A stretch of 41,485 bases of DNA. Source: Lobulomyces angularis (lineage: Eukaryota > Chytridiomycota > Chytridiomycetes > Lobulomycetales > Lobulomycetaceae). The stretch spans positions 83,081 through 124,565 of the forward strand of contig JADHYX010000012.1 of NCBI GenBank assembly GCA_027604685.1, in the 5' to 3' direction. The position numbers were made by a program, and so were the translations under genes. Of this stretch, positions 1 through 11,984 are shown piece by piece; the first letter of the stretch is position 1; each line of letters starts with the position of its first letter. A model generated the notes under the pieces. It had not been told where the DNA came from and searched no databases. It saw nothing but the letters and a program-made list of their open reading frames with translations.

Positions 1-3000
1 TGCAAATGGATCACATAGGATAATTGCAGAACTTATAGATTCAACTTTAGCGGCGAGCAAATCTTTTCTCTTTAACGGTGTTCCAGAAACGTGAAAGATA
101 TTTGAATATTGTTCTAGATATTTCCAGCTTTCTTGATTTAATGTACCATCATCATTCTCATCATTCACTTTTTTTTTTTTATTTTATTTTATTTTTTTGT
201 TTCTGATTTTTTTTTATTTACCTCCTACACCAGGTTTTTCTTTTGAAAGAAGGACTATTGGAGTAAAAGGATCTTTATGCCTATATACAGCAACAAAGTA
301 CTAATTTATTAAAATAAAAAGAATTAAAAGAAAAAAAACTTTTTTTTTTCTTAATTTCAAAATCTTACCGCTAAATTTGCAGGATATGAGGAAGATAAAT
401 CGCAAATTAAAACATGTTTTTTGACAAACTCTGGTAATACATTCAAGTTACTCAGGTCAAAAATAGAGCTATCTTGTGACAAGTTATTTAAAAATTGCAA
501 GCTTGATAGCTTTCTTAAATTCTCTGGTTGTGAATTGTTTCCTTCAATTTTTGGTCCTCTATACAGCAAATCACTTAAACTACCACTATTATTGCACTAG
601 AAATAAAAATTATATAAAATAGAAAAAAAAACAATTTTACTTTTCTCAGTGCACCTGAAATATTTTGTCTCATCCTTTCAACATTCTCCGAGTAGAGCAT
701 CTCATCTGAAGCATTATTGATAAATCCCTTTTCCCTATTACCGATTTTTTCCAACAAAGGAGTTTTTTCAGTAACAGAAGAAAGATTAGTCGAGGTGCTA
801 GCTTCATTGATTTCATCAATTCCTTCAACTTCAATTTCTGGAAAATCAAAACTCAAAATACTATTAACGTCATAATCATTCCGAAACTCTTCTTCTTTTA
901 AACCCTCACCTTTTGCTTTTAATAAAAAAAATAAAAAAAAAAAAAATTATTGCATAAACGCTCAATAAACTGAAGCAAACCTATTTTTTCCGCCAAAAAC
1001 TTTTCAGAAGTTATCAAGTAACCCATTTCCGTTCCTTATAATTAATTTTAGAAAAAAAAAATTTAAATTAAAATAAAAGTGTTTTTACCTTTAAAAACGT
1101 AACCAGCTGGATTTAAACTAATTTGAAAGGAATTTGAATTATTTTTTTTGGATTCATATCCAATCCCAAACAATAAAGCACCATATTTTTGATAGATATT
1201 AGAAGCAAGGTTCTCAAACAGTTGTCCTTTATAATTTATGGAAAGTCTAACCTAATGGATCATATATTAAAATTGTATTTTTTTTAAAATTTAATAATTT
1301 TTACTGTATAAATTTCTTGGGTTGAGCCAGCAATATATTCTTGTATCCATTCGTCGAATTTGGAGTTTTTGTAATAGAAAAATTTTTTGGAAGCATCACT
1401 AAATGAAGTCGTTAACATTGTTATTAAATTTATAAATCCAGGAGCTAAGGCATTCTGCGACAAAATTCCAAGTTTGTAAGAATCGATGCACAATACATGT
1501 TCCGCTACAAAATTGAAAATTGCAAGAAAATTTTAATACTTCAATTTGGATATTTGCTTTTTTACCCAGATTCTGAAATAAAACTATATTTCGAGGTAAT
1601 AAAACTTGAACAAACTAAAGATAGAATTAGTTAAAAAAATATATATATATGTTTTACATACTAACGGGAGTCTTGGATTGTATTTTTTTATGGCGTGGGC
1701 TCTATGAAATTTAAAAAATAAAAAAAATAAGAAAGAATTACAAGGTATGGAGAATGGTATTAGGAAAAACGGTAAGAAAAGAGAAAATTACTGTTTTACC
1801 TCAAAATTGTGTTTGCATCAATATCCTCCAAGTCTCCATCAGTGCCGAACTTAGATGTCAACAAAAAGCATGCATCAGCCGTATCTGCACGAGCTTTCTG
1901 TAAAGAACTAAAAGAAATAATGGAGCCTAAAAAAATATATGATTAAGGTACGTTAAGGGTTATAAGTAATAAAAATCTGCCGTGGGCTAACCTTTAATAT
2001 ATTGTACTTTAGATTTATAAGCGACATCGTTTAAAATTAACTCAAGTTCTTCGGAAGGTTCTAAATAAAAAAAGATAAAAAAATAAAAAAAAAAAAAAGA
2101 ATAAAATTAGGAGATAGTGTTATTTTCAAAATATGTTACCAAATGGCTGAAGAATTACAAGTTTCGTGGTAATAGTTTGTGGCCCGTGGTCCTCACAAAA
2201 AAATTCTCTGTTTTATTTAACCTTAAAAATAATTATTGGTGGTTAACTACCGTAAAAATGAACGAAGAGCCCCTACATCGTTAATATTTCCCGCTAAAAT
2301 AACATGCTTAAATAAACTACTTTCTGTTTCATTATTGAGGGCAGAATTATATGGTTTGTCATATTTAGATTGTTGCTTCAGCAAAGTCAAAAATTCACTA
2401 AGACTTTTAGGTATGTAAATGGCACCAATAATCATAATGGCCAAAGTTGCAATCCTAGAAGTATTATTATCAGGAACAATATCAGTATCCAAGCCTAAAA
2501 AATTAGTTTTTTCAGAGGTTGTAGATACAAGTTAATAACCATTTGTAGCAGAAAGGGTAATGGTATAAAATACATCAAAAAAACTTGATTTTGGTGACAC
2601 TTTTTCATCCTCTATTAAAATCCTAAATTGCAGAAAAAATTTATTTCTGATAAAAAGTACAAATTAATAATTACAGATGCACCCAAGCTGCAATAGTTAC
2701 TAAGGTGACTAAAATAGCAACTAAAATATGAATCCCTTTATGAGTTACTGAAGATAAGTTAAAGATAAAATTTTTGTTTGGTGCTAGGGATTCGGAAATC
2801 GAATGCTTTCTATCGTACGACTACGTGAGTTAAAAGTTAATATAAAAAATACACTTACAGGCGCCAAAACCTGGTGGGATACAAATATACCCAATAACCA
2901 CTTCCCAGAAATGTTAAAGTATTATTATTTAGTTCAAAAAAAGCACAAAACACCGAAATTGTTGCGGCAAACGTCTAGTAAAGAATTTAAACAATCCAGA

Positions 3001-3568
3001 TGCGAGTAACACATACCAATACAGAATACAAAGAAAGGCAAGAGCCAACACCTACATATTTTTTGATTGAAGTTAAAAATTTATGTTAATTCTCACGGTC
3101 AAATGAAACATAGATCATAGGCAAATGCTGCAATAATAACGTGATGGCAAGCACAAGGTCCAGTAATTGAAACTTATAGACGTCATTCGGGTGAAAAATA
3201 GAGTTGTAGTTAAACAAGGAGTTTTTCCATTTAAATCTGTAAAAAAATTTTCAATTACACAGTGGTCTTTATATTTACTGTGTTAAAAAGACATAATTGA
3301 TGCACAACATGGAATTTAGGATTGTGTCAAAGACTTCCCACCAGCGGCCCACTCTAATAAATAAACTATTAGAATATTTATTGTATATAAAAACGGTTTA
3401 CTTTGTGGAATCCAGATAAAAAGCTAAGCGTTCTCTGTTATCTGCAAGATTTGGAGGAAATGCAAAAGAAGAAGAACTAGCAACATCATAAGAGCTACCT
3501 CCAATATCTGCTTGGGCAATTAAAGGATTGGAGTTTATGCTTTTTGTCATTTTTTGATACTTTTTCAT
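1..3568 (-). CDS. Slo/BK-like potassium-channel family protein with RCK domains (3' end beyond the left edge)
   Basis: Membrane channel of the Slo (calcium-activated K+) family, plasma membrane by family. The start at 3568 is in frame with a second ATG at 3550. Order seen: N-terminal S1 region with a GRWWEVFDT-like segment (3402-3568 and next exon), S2 helix DLVLAITLLLQHLP, pore helix and S6 (about 2251-2625), RCK1 with ADACFLLTSKFGTD (1800-1926) and AHAIKKYNPRLPL (1662-1701), the APGF linker (1305-1504), and the start of RCK2 (HVSGTPLKRKDLL, 1-167). Clear exons: 1-167, 222-300, 369-596, 641-915, 981-1034, 1089-1251, 1305-1504, 1566-1614, 1662-1701, 1800-1926, 1992-2060, 2140-2207, 2251-2494. 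S3/S4 exons between 2800 and 3070 are uncertain. The filter position reads SATNGLDTDIVP, not TVGYGD, and my best S4 model lacks the usual arginines. Confidence 0.85.
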
Positions 3569-4152
3569 CTTGGAGAAATGTTGTGAGTAAAAATCAAGTA
3601 GACTTCAAAACTTATAACTTAAGAAAAATATAATAACTTTTGTAAAAGTGGATTGATTATAGCCTAAACCAGGTTATTATTATTATAAAATACCTACTAT
3701 AAGTGTGAATTAAATTTGAAAAATTACTTACAAAATATGTACTTTTAAACTTTTTTCTCTTTAGCAAGCAAATAATGAAAATTAACAATGGCTTAGAAAA
3801 AAAATTTTATCTGAGATTTGTAAAATAATGGTTGAATCGGCTCTATTTGAAGATCTACTGAATTAGGTAAATTTTGTATTTTAAAAAAATTTTCTTTCCT
3901 TTTTAATAAAACAACTCCCAAGTCAATGAAGTATACTGGAAGTAAATTTGTTTTAAGATTTTTACAGTTAATATACATTATTTTATTTTACTACCTAATA
4001 GATTCTAATAATAGACATGCGACTAAAAAAAGCAGCTAGAAAAACTTTTAGAAAAATCAAGATACAGCACAATACTCGTTGCGACGTTTCAAAATTATTA
4101 ATATTTTGAAAGCGATTTACACTTATGTGAAAAATTAATTTTATAATGCTGC
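3569..4152. other. Intergenic interval with two short ORFs of unknown status
   Basis: It lies between the start of the Slo-like gene and the stop of the ARMH1-like gene, so it should hold the channel promoter. Two ORFs are visible. One on the minus strand (3793-3978, 61 codons, contains VYFIDLGVVLLKRKENFF) is of mixed composition. One on the plus strand (4017-4109, 30 codons) begins MRLKKAARKTFRKIK and is strongly basic. I recognise neither; both could be chance in AT-rich DNA. Confidence 0.3.
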
Positions 4153-7100
4153 TTAACTAAGCTGTTCGTTAACTGTCCTTTCTTTCAACTCAACATCTAA
4201 ATTACCGTTTTCTTCCTCTTTTTCACTGTTATCGTCACTCACAACATTTTCGGTATCCAAGTTCAAATTACTTACTTTTTTTTGCATTAGATCAACATCT
4301 TTTGTTAATTCGACAATACTTTTAATTTTTGGTTCTAGATTTCCTTCCTTCAACGAATCGCGGTTATCCTTGCTAGAAAATTTTTCTGAATCCTCTTCTA
4401 CTTCCATCAACTTCTCATTCTTTGAACCTGCAATTTCAAATATTGCAGGTTCCTGTATAGGAAACCTTGATGGCCTTCGAGCTTGTGTTGGAATAACCTC
4501 GCCAATAGTGGTGTTCGGTGTGCCTAACTGAACCCTTATAATAACTTCTTTTTCGGGAGTTACAACTTCGCACTTTTCTTTTTCTGGTTTAAATAAATCT
4601 TCATCGTGAGCCAAATTTTCCATATGCATTTTGGTTTCTTTTTTAAGAATTAGAACTTCTTCCTCTCTGGTAACTTTAAGCATTTTTTTTCTTGATCTAA
4701 TAAAAACAATTAATTTAATACTTAGATCATCTGTTTTAGTACTTCATTTTATCTAATTCATCTAAGAATTTCTCATTGGAGCTCAAAGTAGATTCCTTGT
4801 TGAATTTACTTCCCTTAAATAAACTGTATTACAAAATTTTTTTTTACAATTAAATTTTACTGCGTATATTGGATTTGTAGTCATCAAGTCATATGGAGTA
4901 TACATAGTTTTTACCAGCTCTTGAATATTTTTCTGTTATAACATTAGGGAGGATAGATCAAAATCTAAATTTTTTTACCGTTTTGCTTTCATCAAACTGT
5001 GCATCATCAGATTTAGTAACCTTTAGCTTTGAGTTCTGGTCTGTTTCACTATTTAGTCTGAAAGAGTTGGATTACATCATATTTTTTTTTTTGTTGTATT
5101 GATTTTTACTTACGAATTAGTAGATGTATCTCTATTATGTAAATTGTTATTTTTTTATGTAATTAAAAAAAAATACAAAATATTTTTTACCTAGGTCCTT
5201 TAATGATATTTGTTCTATCCAGAGTGTCTGTTTGCTTTTTCCCTTTTGCTTTAATTCTAAATTTTATTATAAGTACTTCCGCAAAAAGCAAAAATTTTTC
5301 AAAGATGTTACGTTTCATCGTCAGAATCAGCATCTTTCGCTTCTGCCTCTTCCAACGACTCCAAGCTTTCTGAAAGTAGTGTTGTGTTTACATGAACATC
5401 GATAAGATTATTTCTTAAAAAGAGTATTTGATCAACATTTAATTCCCGGTAAAAAGTATCTGGTTTTTCCTGTATAAAACCAATTAAAAATTGTATCTAC
5501 TGTACTCTCTTACATTAAATAAATCGGCAAATGTTTGTCCCATATAATCTTTTAAATTAACATTATAATTTTCCACCAAAAACTAAGTAACGTTATTAAA
5601 AAATATCAAATTTTTTTCTTGAAATACCTGCAGTGTATTTGCTGCATACTTTTGACAATCAGGATAATTGACGTTAGAAATGGTATTAAGTAAACCATTA
5701 ATAATTCTTAATTGAATCATTCTCTCTATTAACGTCTCGTCATTTGCAGCTAACCCACTGAAAATTGTAAAGTAAAAATTACAAAATAAATGTGTGCATT
5801 AGCAAACCCTAATAATTTGGCGGCATATGCTTGTTGCGAATAAATTGATAAGAAAGCTTCTTTTTCTTGGCCTTTTTTTTCTCCAGGATCACTGTTATTC
5901 AATCCCATTCCTAATTGCCAATTTTTTTCTGCAGTTTTTGGTTTTTTTACAACTTTATTTTTATCAGCTAAATACAAGATTACTTAAAAGTAAAGAAAAT
6001 GATATTTTACTGGTATCAACGACATCTTCTCCAGGAATCCTTAATATCGCAATTAAGCAACCTATCACTTGATCTCTTAAGGTTGGTCGTTTTACCAAGT
6101 CCTTCAATAGTTCATAACCTACAAATAATAATTATATTGCTAATCTATGCAAAAATTAAATAATCACCTTCATACTGAATTTGAATGAATGAGCTCTTTA
6201 ATAACACTAACCCGGCATCAATAATCCCTTTGTGGGCAATGCGAATTGATGGCTATAAAGATTATTAAACTACTTTAATTCAGATGTGTAATAATTTACT
6301 AAAATTAGCCTTAAAGCTTGTGCAGCCATTTGCTGCGATAATGGTGAAATATTGGTCATAATCAATTGAACTAGCGCTTTGTAAATCTGACTTAAAAACT
6401 TTGGATTTCCCTAATTCATAAAAATTAAATAATGAAAAATATTGCGTTGTTGTTTGCTATACAATTCCTAGTTGATGCAGCAGATTGCGGCAGTAATCAC
6501 CAACTATATCTGATTTAGTTCTTGATAAACAGTCTGAAACAGACTTTACCCCATAACTTTCACAGATAAATTCTTTAAATGTTCTTCCAGAGTTAGCAAT
6601 ACTTATTAGTAGTCGTAATGCCTCTGCTTTGTGACACTTTGGATATTTAGTTATAAATTTTGGTTTTAAATAAGATATATTACTTCTTTCACTTGTTGTA
6701 GGCCCAAAATCTCTAATACCGTTAATACACTTATCATAGAAGATTTTATTAATTTTTTTTTTTAACTGTAATTTAATATACCCTCCTACTTCCAAAAACT
6801 CTGCCAAAAATCTATGTCCACCACTTGCTGAAATAAATATACTTATCGCTTTTAATTGTAGAGAAATATCATAGGCCAGTAAATATCTAGTAACATTAAA
6901 TTTATATTTAGGATCAAAATTACGTCAATCTTAGCCAAGTAGTTATTCTTGTTAAAAATAAACTAGCTCCATTTGCTAGCTCTAATTCAAGTTGAGGACC
7001 AGTCTTGTTTTGGTTATTTGTTATAAATTCTTCTAAAATTTTTTCTCTAGACTTTTTATTTCCCTAGCAAAAGGTTAAAAGGCTTAGAAAAGAATTACCT

Positions 7101-7354
7101 GGTCCCATGTGCGAGAAATTCTTAAAATTGAGTTAGTAAATTTTCCTTTAGTTTGGGCTAAAATTCTTAAGTTTAACTCTGTATTTGGTTTTCTAATATT
7201 TTTTAATTTTCAATATTATTATTTTAAGTTACAAGTTGCGGATTGGAGGTAGGGAGATGCCCATTTCGCCATATTTTGAGTAGCAGTTTCGTAATGTAGG
7301 AAGATACGGGTTGGAGTTATCCTCTGAGTATATCATCTTTGTTTTTAATTTCAT
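4153..7354 (-). CDS. ARMH1: ARMH1-like armadillo-like helical domain protein with a charged C-terminal extension
   Basis: Homologue of animal ARMH1 (C1orf228), an armadillo-like helical protein found mainly in ciliated or flagellated lineages; its molecular role is poorly known. Recognised from the order ISRTWDQ, NQNKTGPQLELE, ASLFLTRITTWLRLT, RFLAEFLEVGG, VLEILGLQQVKE, IANSGRTFKEFICESYGV, GNPKFLSQIYKALV and IQYEGYELLKDLV. My model has 19 exons (7233-7354, 7099-7192, 6924-7063, 6782-6886, 6684-6729, 6463-6636, 6300-6410, 6168-6252, 6011-6118, 5808-5967, 5628-5757, 5514-5582, 5312-5469, 5191-5256, 5114-5131, 4979-5057, 4861-4932, 4743-4813, 4153-4696). They sum to exactly 784 codons, so 783 aa. 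The exon at 5114-5131 is only 18 nt. The armadillo part ends near residue 450; the rest is Lys/Glu-rich and probably disordered. If the last intron (4697-4742) is not real, the stop is at 4736 and 4153-4683 is a separate ORF. Confidence 0.85.
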
Positions 7355-7948
7355 ATTTAAATCTTCAGTTGAGTTTCCTAATTTTTTTTTTTCGTGTTAA
7401 AATTTTCTCTGTTGCGATTGATTGGCTTACAGCAAATTTTGGATAATAGTATAAACTTTATTTAATAAAGCAACATTCTTAGAATTTAACACTCTCAGTT
7501 ATTAATAACTAAAATTGTTTTATGGTACTGAACCAAAAAACTCTCTTCCAACAATTACAAAATTACACAATTTTTAATACCGGTTTTTGACTAATTCAAT
7601 CAAATAAATACTTTTTTGAACAAAAATAAGAGATAGTATTTTGTTAATAAGAAAGGAATGCTGCCCCATAAAAGTAATTGTTCTGATTAGGAAGAGGTGA
7701 TCAAAGATAGTTCAATTCATTTTTTTTTTTACTGTATTAAATACAATTTTAAAAATTTGGCATTTGTACCTTTTGGCATTTCGTATACCTCATTCTTCTT
7801 TTTGGTTTAGCAATTGTTTTTGAAACAATTTTTTTTAAGTATTGTACTTTTTTAAATTTAGCCAATCATTTATGTGTAAATATTATTTATTAAGGAAAGT
7901 TACATCCAACATTAAGTAATCAATAAAAATTAAAGAATTTGGCTTAAG
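7355..7948. promoter_or_regulatory. Divergent intergenic region between ARMH1-like and CNBD2-like genes
   Basis: The region separates two divergently transcribed genes of likely flagellar function, so it probably holds both promoters and could be bidirectional. It is AT-rich with a GCCAATCA box at about 7860. I found no convincing X-box-like palindrome and no ORF worth calling. Confidence 0.4.
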
Positions 7949-10239
7949 ATGATAGATGCGGTTCCTGCTCCTAAAGAATCTTTAAAGCATTCAAAAAAGT
8001 CTTCAAATATTCTTCCTGATATTAAGGTGGAAATGGAGGAAGAGCATCAAAATTATATCAGAAAAGAAACCAATGCAAAAACATCGACATTTCCAAAACT
8101 CAAAAAAAACTGCCATTTTAATGGAAATATTTTTTCAAGGATAGCTGAAAATACTCCAAAGCTTGCTAAAGCTAATCTTGGAATTCAGAAAGGGTATACT
8201 TGGTTGCCAAAAACTCCATGCTCCGGAAATCATGAAAGTATGCTCCTGATCAAAATAATTATAATTATAATAAAATATATATTTGTTTTATACCAAAAAA
8301 TTAGAATCAAATTCTTATGTTCACAAAGAAATAAAGGAACTAGTTGCCAATGCATCTGGTAAAACACTAAATACATAATTACCAAAATAACCGGCTTTTT
8401 TTGTAAAGGTTTTAACAGCAATCCCTTTTATGACACTGTAAAGGTGCTGGAAAAAACTTATGAAAGTAGTATAAATAAATTATTAGAAATTTCCAGACCG
8501 AAACCTTCTGCTGAGAAGATTACAGAAATGCTTTCAAAGTCTGAACTAACAACAGAACGAAGAGAGCGAGCAAAACAAAATTGGAAAATAGGCATTATAT
8601 CTGTCATAAAGTTTATGAGGGCTACTAAAGTTTTTCATTATCCAGAAAAATATAACATTAAAAATAAAAAGATAATAAGTTCAACAAACTTTTCTGAAAC
8701 TAGCATGAAGTATTTGCTAAAATGTTGTCAAACTAGGTCTGATATATTATTTAACACGAAGGTAACAAAAAGTTTTATGTTAAATTTAATTTTTCTTTTC
8801 AGGTACAAATGTTTTTAAGAAAAAATCCCGAAGATAGAACATTGAGGGAAATGGTGGAGTTAGAAAGACTTCTGACAACAAGATTATCAGGGTACTACTT
8901 AGTTATCAGTTACTAAACATATTTTTTTAGGTTTTCCAAATTTCTGCCAACTCAAAGGCTGCAACTCTGTTATCAACTGATGTACATTTCAGTCGGTGCT
9001 GGAAGAAGCATCATGTATGTTTAATTTCAATATTGTAGGATAAAATTAAAAACTCAATAGAAAAGAAGGTCATGAGCCTAAGAACGGGATTTATATTATA
9101 TTGAGTGGCCAAGTAGAAATTACTCAGGAATTAAACGAGCATACTTTACTTCGTTTAAATGTCTTGAATAAAGGTAGGTTTTTGTACTTGATCATTCTTA
9201 ATTTCATTTTTTAACACTAAGGTGAAACATTTGGAGAGATAGCTTTGGAAAGCTTTCTTTCAAAAATGAGAACTGCTACTGTATCAACTGTAACTCAAAC
9301 TGAGCTTTTGCACGTATCGAAAGGTAATATGAGATTGAAACAGCAACTCACTAAATTATTTTAGAGGAGTTTCGAGCAATTCTAGTTGGTGAAGATAATG
9401 AATTAAGCACCAACTTTAGGAGCGAACTTGTAAGAAATGCCTGCTTATTTAAATCCAAAGTAGTGGAGACAGTCTTACAGCAGTTAATTTCGAAAAGCGA
9501 CGTTAAGGTTTTTGAGCAAGGTGCCGTTATTTTAAAACAAGGTAAAAAAATTGTTACTTCTAATATCCAAATGTTGCTTAGGCGCGGATAATGACAAATT
9601 ACATTTTATCATTGGAGGAAGTGTGTCAGTCCGGAAGTCTATAAGCTTGAGAAATGTATTTCACACAAAAAAACGTGACAAATATAGATATGAAAACAAA
9701 ACGGTTTGTTTGGAGATTGGAAAATTGATTGCTGGCCAATCTTTTCCAGAGATAATTATACCAGAGTGGCTCATCTCGGATGAACTGAATCTAAACCTAG
9801 ACTCTAATTTATTTTTTGAAATTCATCATAGGCTACAAGTAAATGGGTTTTCTTATCCTTCTTACTCAACCGTCACTGCAGAGTCTGCGGTTAGGCTAAT
9901 TCAGATCAGTAGAGTTGATTTGTTCAAGTATTATAGCAAAGAAAATAAAATGATTTATTTGTTAGGTTTGCAACGGCTCAGATGGTTAGGGAGCTCTTTG
10001 ATGTTCATCTACCTGAGTGCTACATGTCAGTCGAAGAAGTAAAAGAAGGGTATCATAGAAAAATACATTGGGAAAGTCTAAAAAAAAAGGTAAAAATCGT
10101 CCAATACATTGAGCATTTAAATGATTTTTCATTATAGGTGATAAAGGAAATAAAGACGGATATAGAAAAAGAAAAAGATCTTGAAATTTTTAAAATGATA
10201 AGAAGCCGTTATTCAAAAATGCACTTCTTTGAAACATAA
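7949..10239 (+). CDS. CNBD2: Protein with two cyclic nucleotide-binding domains (CNBD2-like)
   Basis: Probable cAMP/cGMP-sensing or scaffold protein related to animal CNBD2, which is linked to sperm and cilia. Eleven exons (7949-8237, 8305-8358, 8409-8761, 8803-8891, 8931-9014, 9061-9173, 9222-9323, 9365-9541, 9582-9927, 9966-10089, 10138-10239) sum to 611 codons, 610 aa. Residues about 1-240 are a basic, low-complexity N-terminus. The first domain (about 265-400) has GIYIILSGQVEI and a phosphate-binding cassette GETFGEIALESFLSKMRTATV with the key Glu and Arg present. The second (about 420-545) has FIIGGSVSVR, but its cassette is replaced by a long insert without a matching Glu/Arg pair, so it is probably non-binding. 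The C-terminal tail is a charged helix. The intron at 9928-9965 lies inside an open frame and was placed because the downstream frame (FATAQMVRELFDVHLPECY) is clearly coding. There is no kinase or channel domain. Confidence 0.8.
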
Positions 10240-10506
10240 TTTTAAAAAAGATATTTGTTTTAATCCTTTTGCAGAATTAGCAATGTTGTATAATTTTTGT
10301 TTTTAAACTATGAACAGCATATAATTTGGATTACAATTGACTTAATTGAATTCAACAATAAAGGGCAGACATGTTTTTGTTTTTGCTTCTTCAATATAAC
10401 AAAATTTAAAAAAAACCATTCATTCTGAATTTTTTATATTTGAGTTTTTTGAGATTGAAAAATTGTTCTTAGTTACACATAAAAAGCGACTACAACTGTT
10501 GTTTAA
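10240..10506. other. Short intergenic spacer
   Basis: Tandem genes flank this 267-nt AT-rich spacer. It must hold the end of the CNBD2-like transcript and the promoter of the HAD gene; no ORF or structure stands out. Confidence 0.5.
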
Positions 10507-11802
10507 ATGGAAAAAAAATTCTTACTTATCTTGGACATCCATGGAACTTTACTTGAAAGGAAACCTGATAAAGCTAAGTGCGCGCATAATGTAACCAGGA
10601 ATTTTAGCAACTCTAAAAAACAGTAAAGAAAATTAATTTTGTGTTTTTTCCTACGATGATACACATTTACATATATTTTATTGTTATCAACTATTCAATT
10701 TGCACATAATTAAATTTTTTCTTGATAGCTACTTATTTTAATGTTTTTAAAAAAATTCTTTACAAATTTCAAAACTGATTTTAATGACGGTGTGTTCTAA
10801 ACTCAAAAAAATAAAAAATTTTAGAGTGTACTTGCGCCCTTATTTAGATGCATTTTTGTATAATTGTTCAAAAAAATTCGAGATAGCAGTTTGGACGACC
10901 ACAAATAAAAGAAATACAGTAACTTTGACTAATTTACTTGTTTTGGATATATTTAAACCTTTATTCGTATGGTCTGAAGACGAATGTGATACCGTTGGCT
11001 TTGGTAAGACTAAGGAAACTTTTAAAGATTTGCAAAGAGTCTTTGAAAAATACCCACAGTTTAACAAAAATAATACTATTGTGCTTGATGACAGGTAGCA
11101 TAAAGAAGAGTATACAGGTCTAAGCATTCTATTTTTTACAGTGTTTATAAAGCTTCGTTAAACGAAGATTTTAATTCTTTGCATCTACCAAGTTTTACGG
11201 TTTGCGATCCATGCTTTAATCCACTAGACGACGCAGCTTTACTATCTGTTCTAAAATATTTCAACGTTATGTTTTTTAAGAAAACTAAAGATGTAACGGA
11301 ATTTATATCCTCCAACCGATTTGTTGAGATTCAGAGTGAAGCTGACGAATCTGCTGGATATAAAGCACCTTCGCATGCTTTAGTAAAGCATAATGAACCA
11401 ACTTTCGTCATTTTGCCTATGTGGAAATTGACCTCTAATGAGATCACTCTTTTTGTAGGGAAAACGGATAGATTAAGACCCGAATACAGCCCAGAGCTAA
11501 TTCTCAAATATTCAGATGACAATATAGATTCTAAAGTAATTTATATTTGGAATGACGTGAATTTTACGCCGGTAAAATATTTCCCTTTTTTTTTTTTTTT
11601 TTTTTAATATATTTTTTTATAGGAAGAAAGGCGATTTAGAGAAAGAAGGAGGAAAGAATACTCAGCAGAAATTGAAAATGCAACATTTTCAGAGAAGAAT
11701 GAATTTAAGAGAAATAGAAAAAGGACATCACACAAGATTGGAAATAATAACGGTGGCAATAAAAAGCAAAAACGTTACGTTTCTTTAAAAAAATTAGTTT
11801 AA
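10507..11802 (+). CDS. FCP1/NLI-interacting-factor-like HAD phosphatase-like protein with altered catalytic motif
   Basis: HAD-superfamily protein of the FCP1-homology (NLI interacting factor-like) group, whose members dephosphorylate Ser/Thr in proteins such as the RNA polymerase II tail. Exons 10507-10622, 10825-11094, 11142-11571 and 11623-11802 give 331 aa. Motif I is LLILDIHGTLL near residues 6-16: the nucleophile Asp is present, but the second Asp of DxDxT is His. Then come VYLRPYLDAFL, FEIAVWTTT, LFVWSEDEC and the late-motif pair IVLDDS followed by a Lys. The C-terminus is Arg/Lys-rich (KRNRKRT, KKQKRY) and looks like a nuclear localisation signal. The first intron is about 200 nt, long for this window, so a small exon could hide there. 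The third intron carries a run of 20 T at about 11586-11605. Confidence 0.75.
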
Positions 11803-11984
11803 TGTTTTATTTTTAATATATATCTGCATAATTTATATGATTCATTTTTTATTATTGAGTAAATGGTAGGGATATCAAATATCTAATTAAACAAGCAACC
11901 TTGTTAGAATTATGAATAAATAAAAATAAAAAACAAATATGATCCAGTTTATGAGCATGAAAAAAAAAATTGATGTGTCTCAAA

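Noticed and set aside
2803..3009. Plus-strand 68-codon ORF over the Slo-like gene
   Set aside because: It is antisense to channel S3-S4 exons and resembles no family.
6684..6782. Continuous ARMH1 ORF reading YIKLQLKKKINKIF and NISYLKPKFITKYPK
   Set aside because: Another frame in the same stretch gives VLTVLEILGLQQVKE, the family sequence; the ORF text is two introns read through.
8230..8421. Minus-strand 63-codon hydrophobic ORF
   Set aside because: It is the complement of an AT-rich intron and adjacent exon of the CNBD2-like gene.
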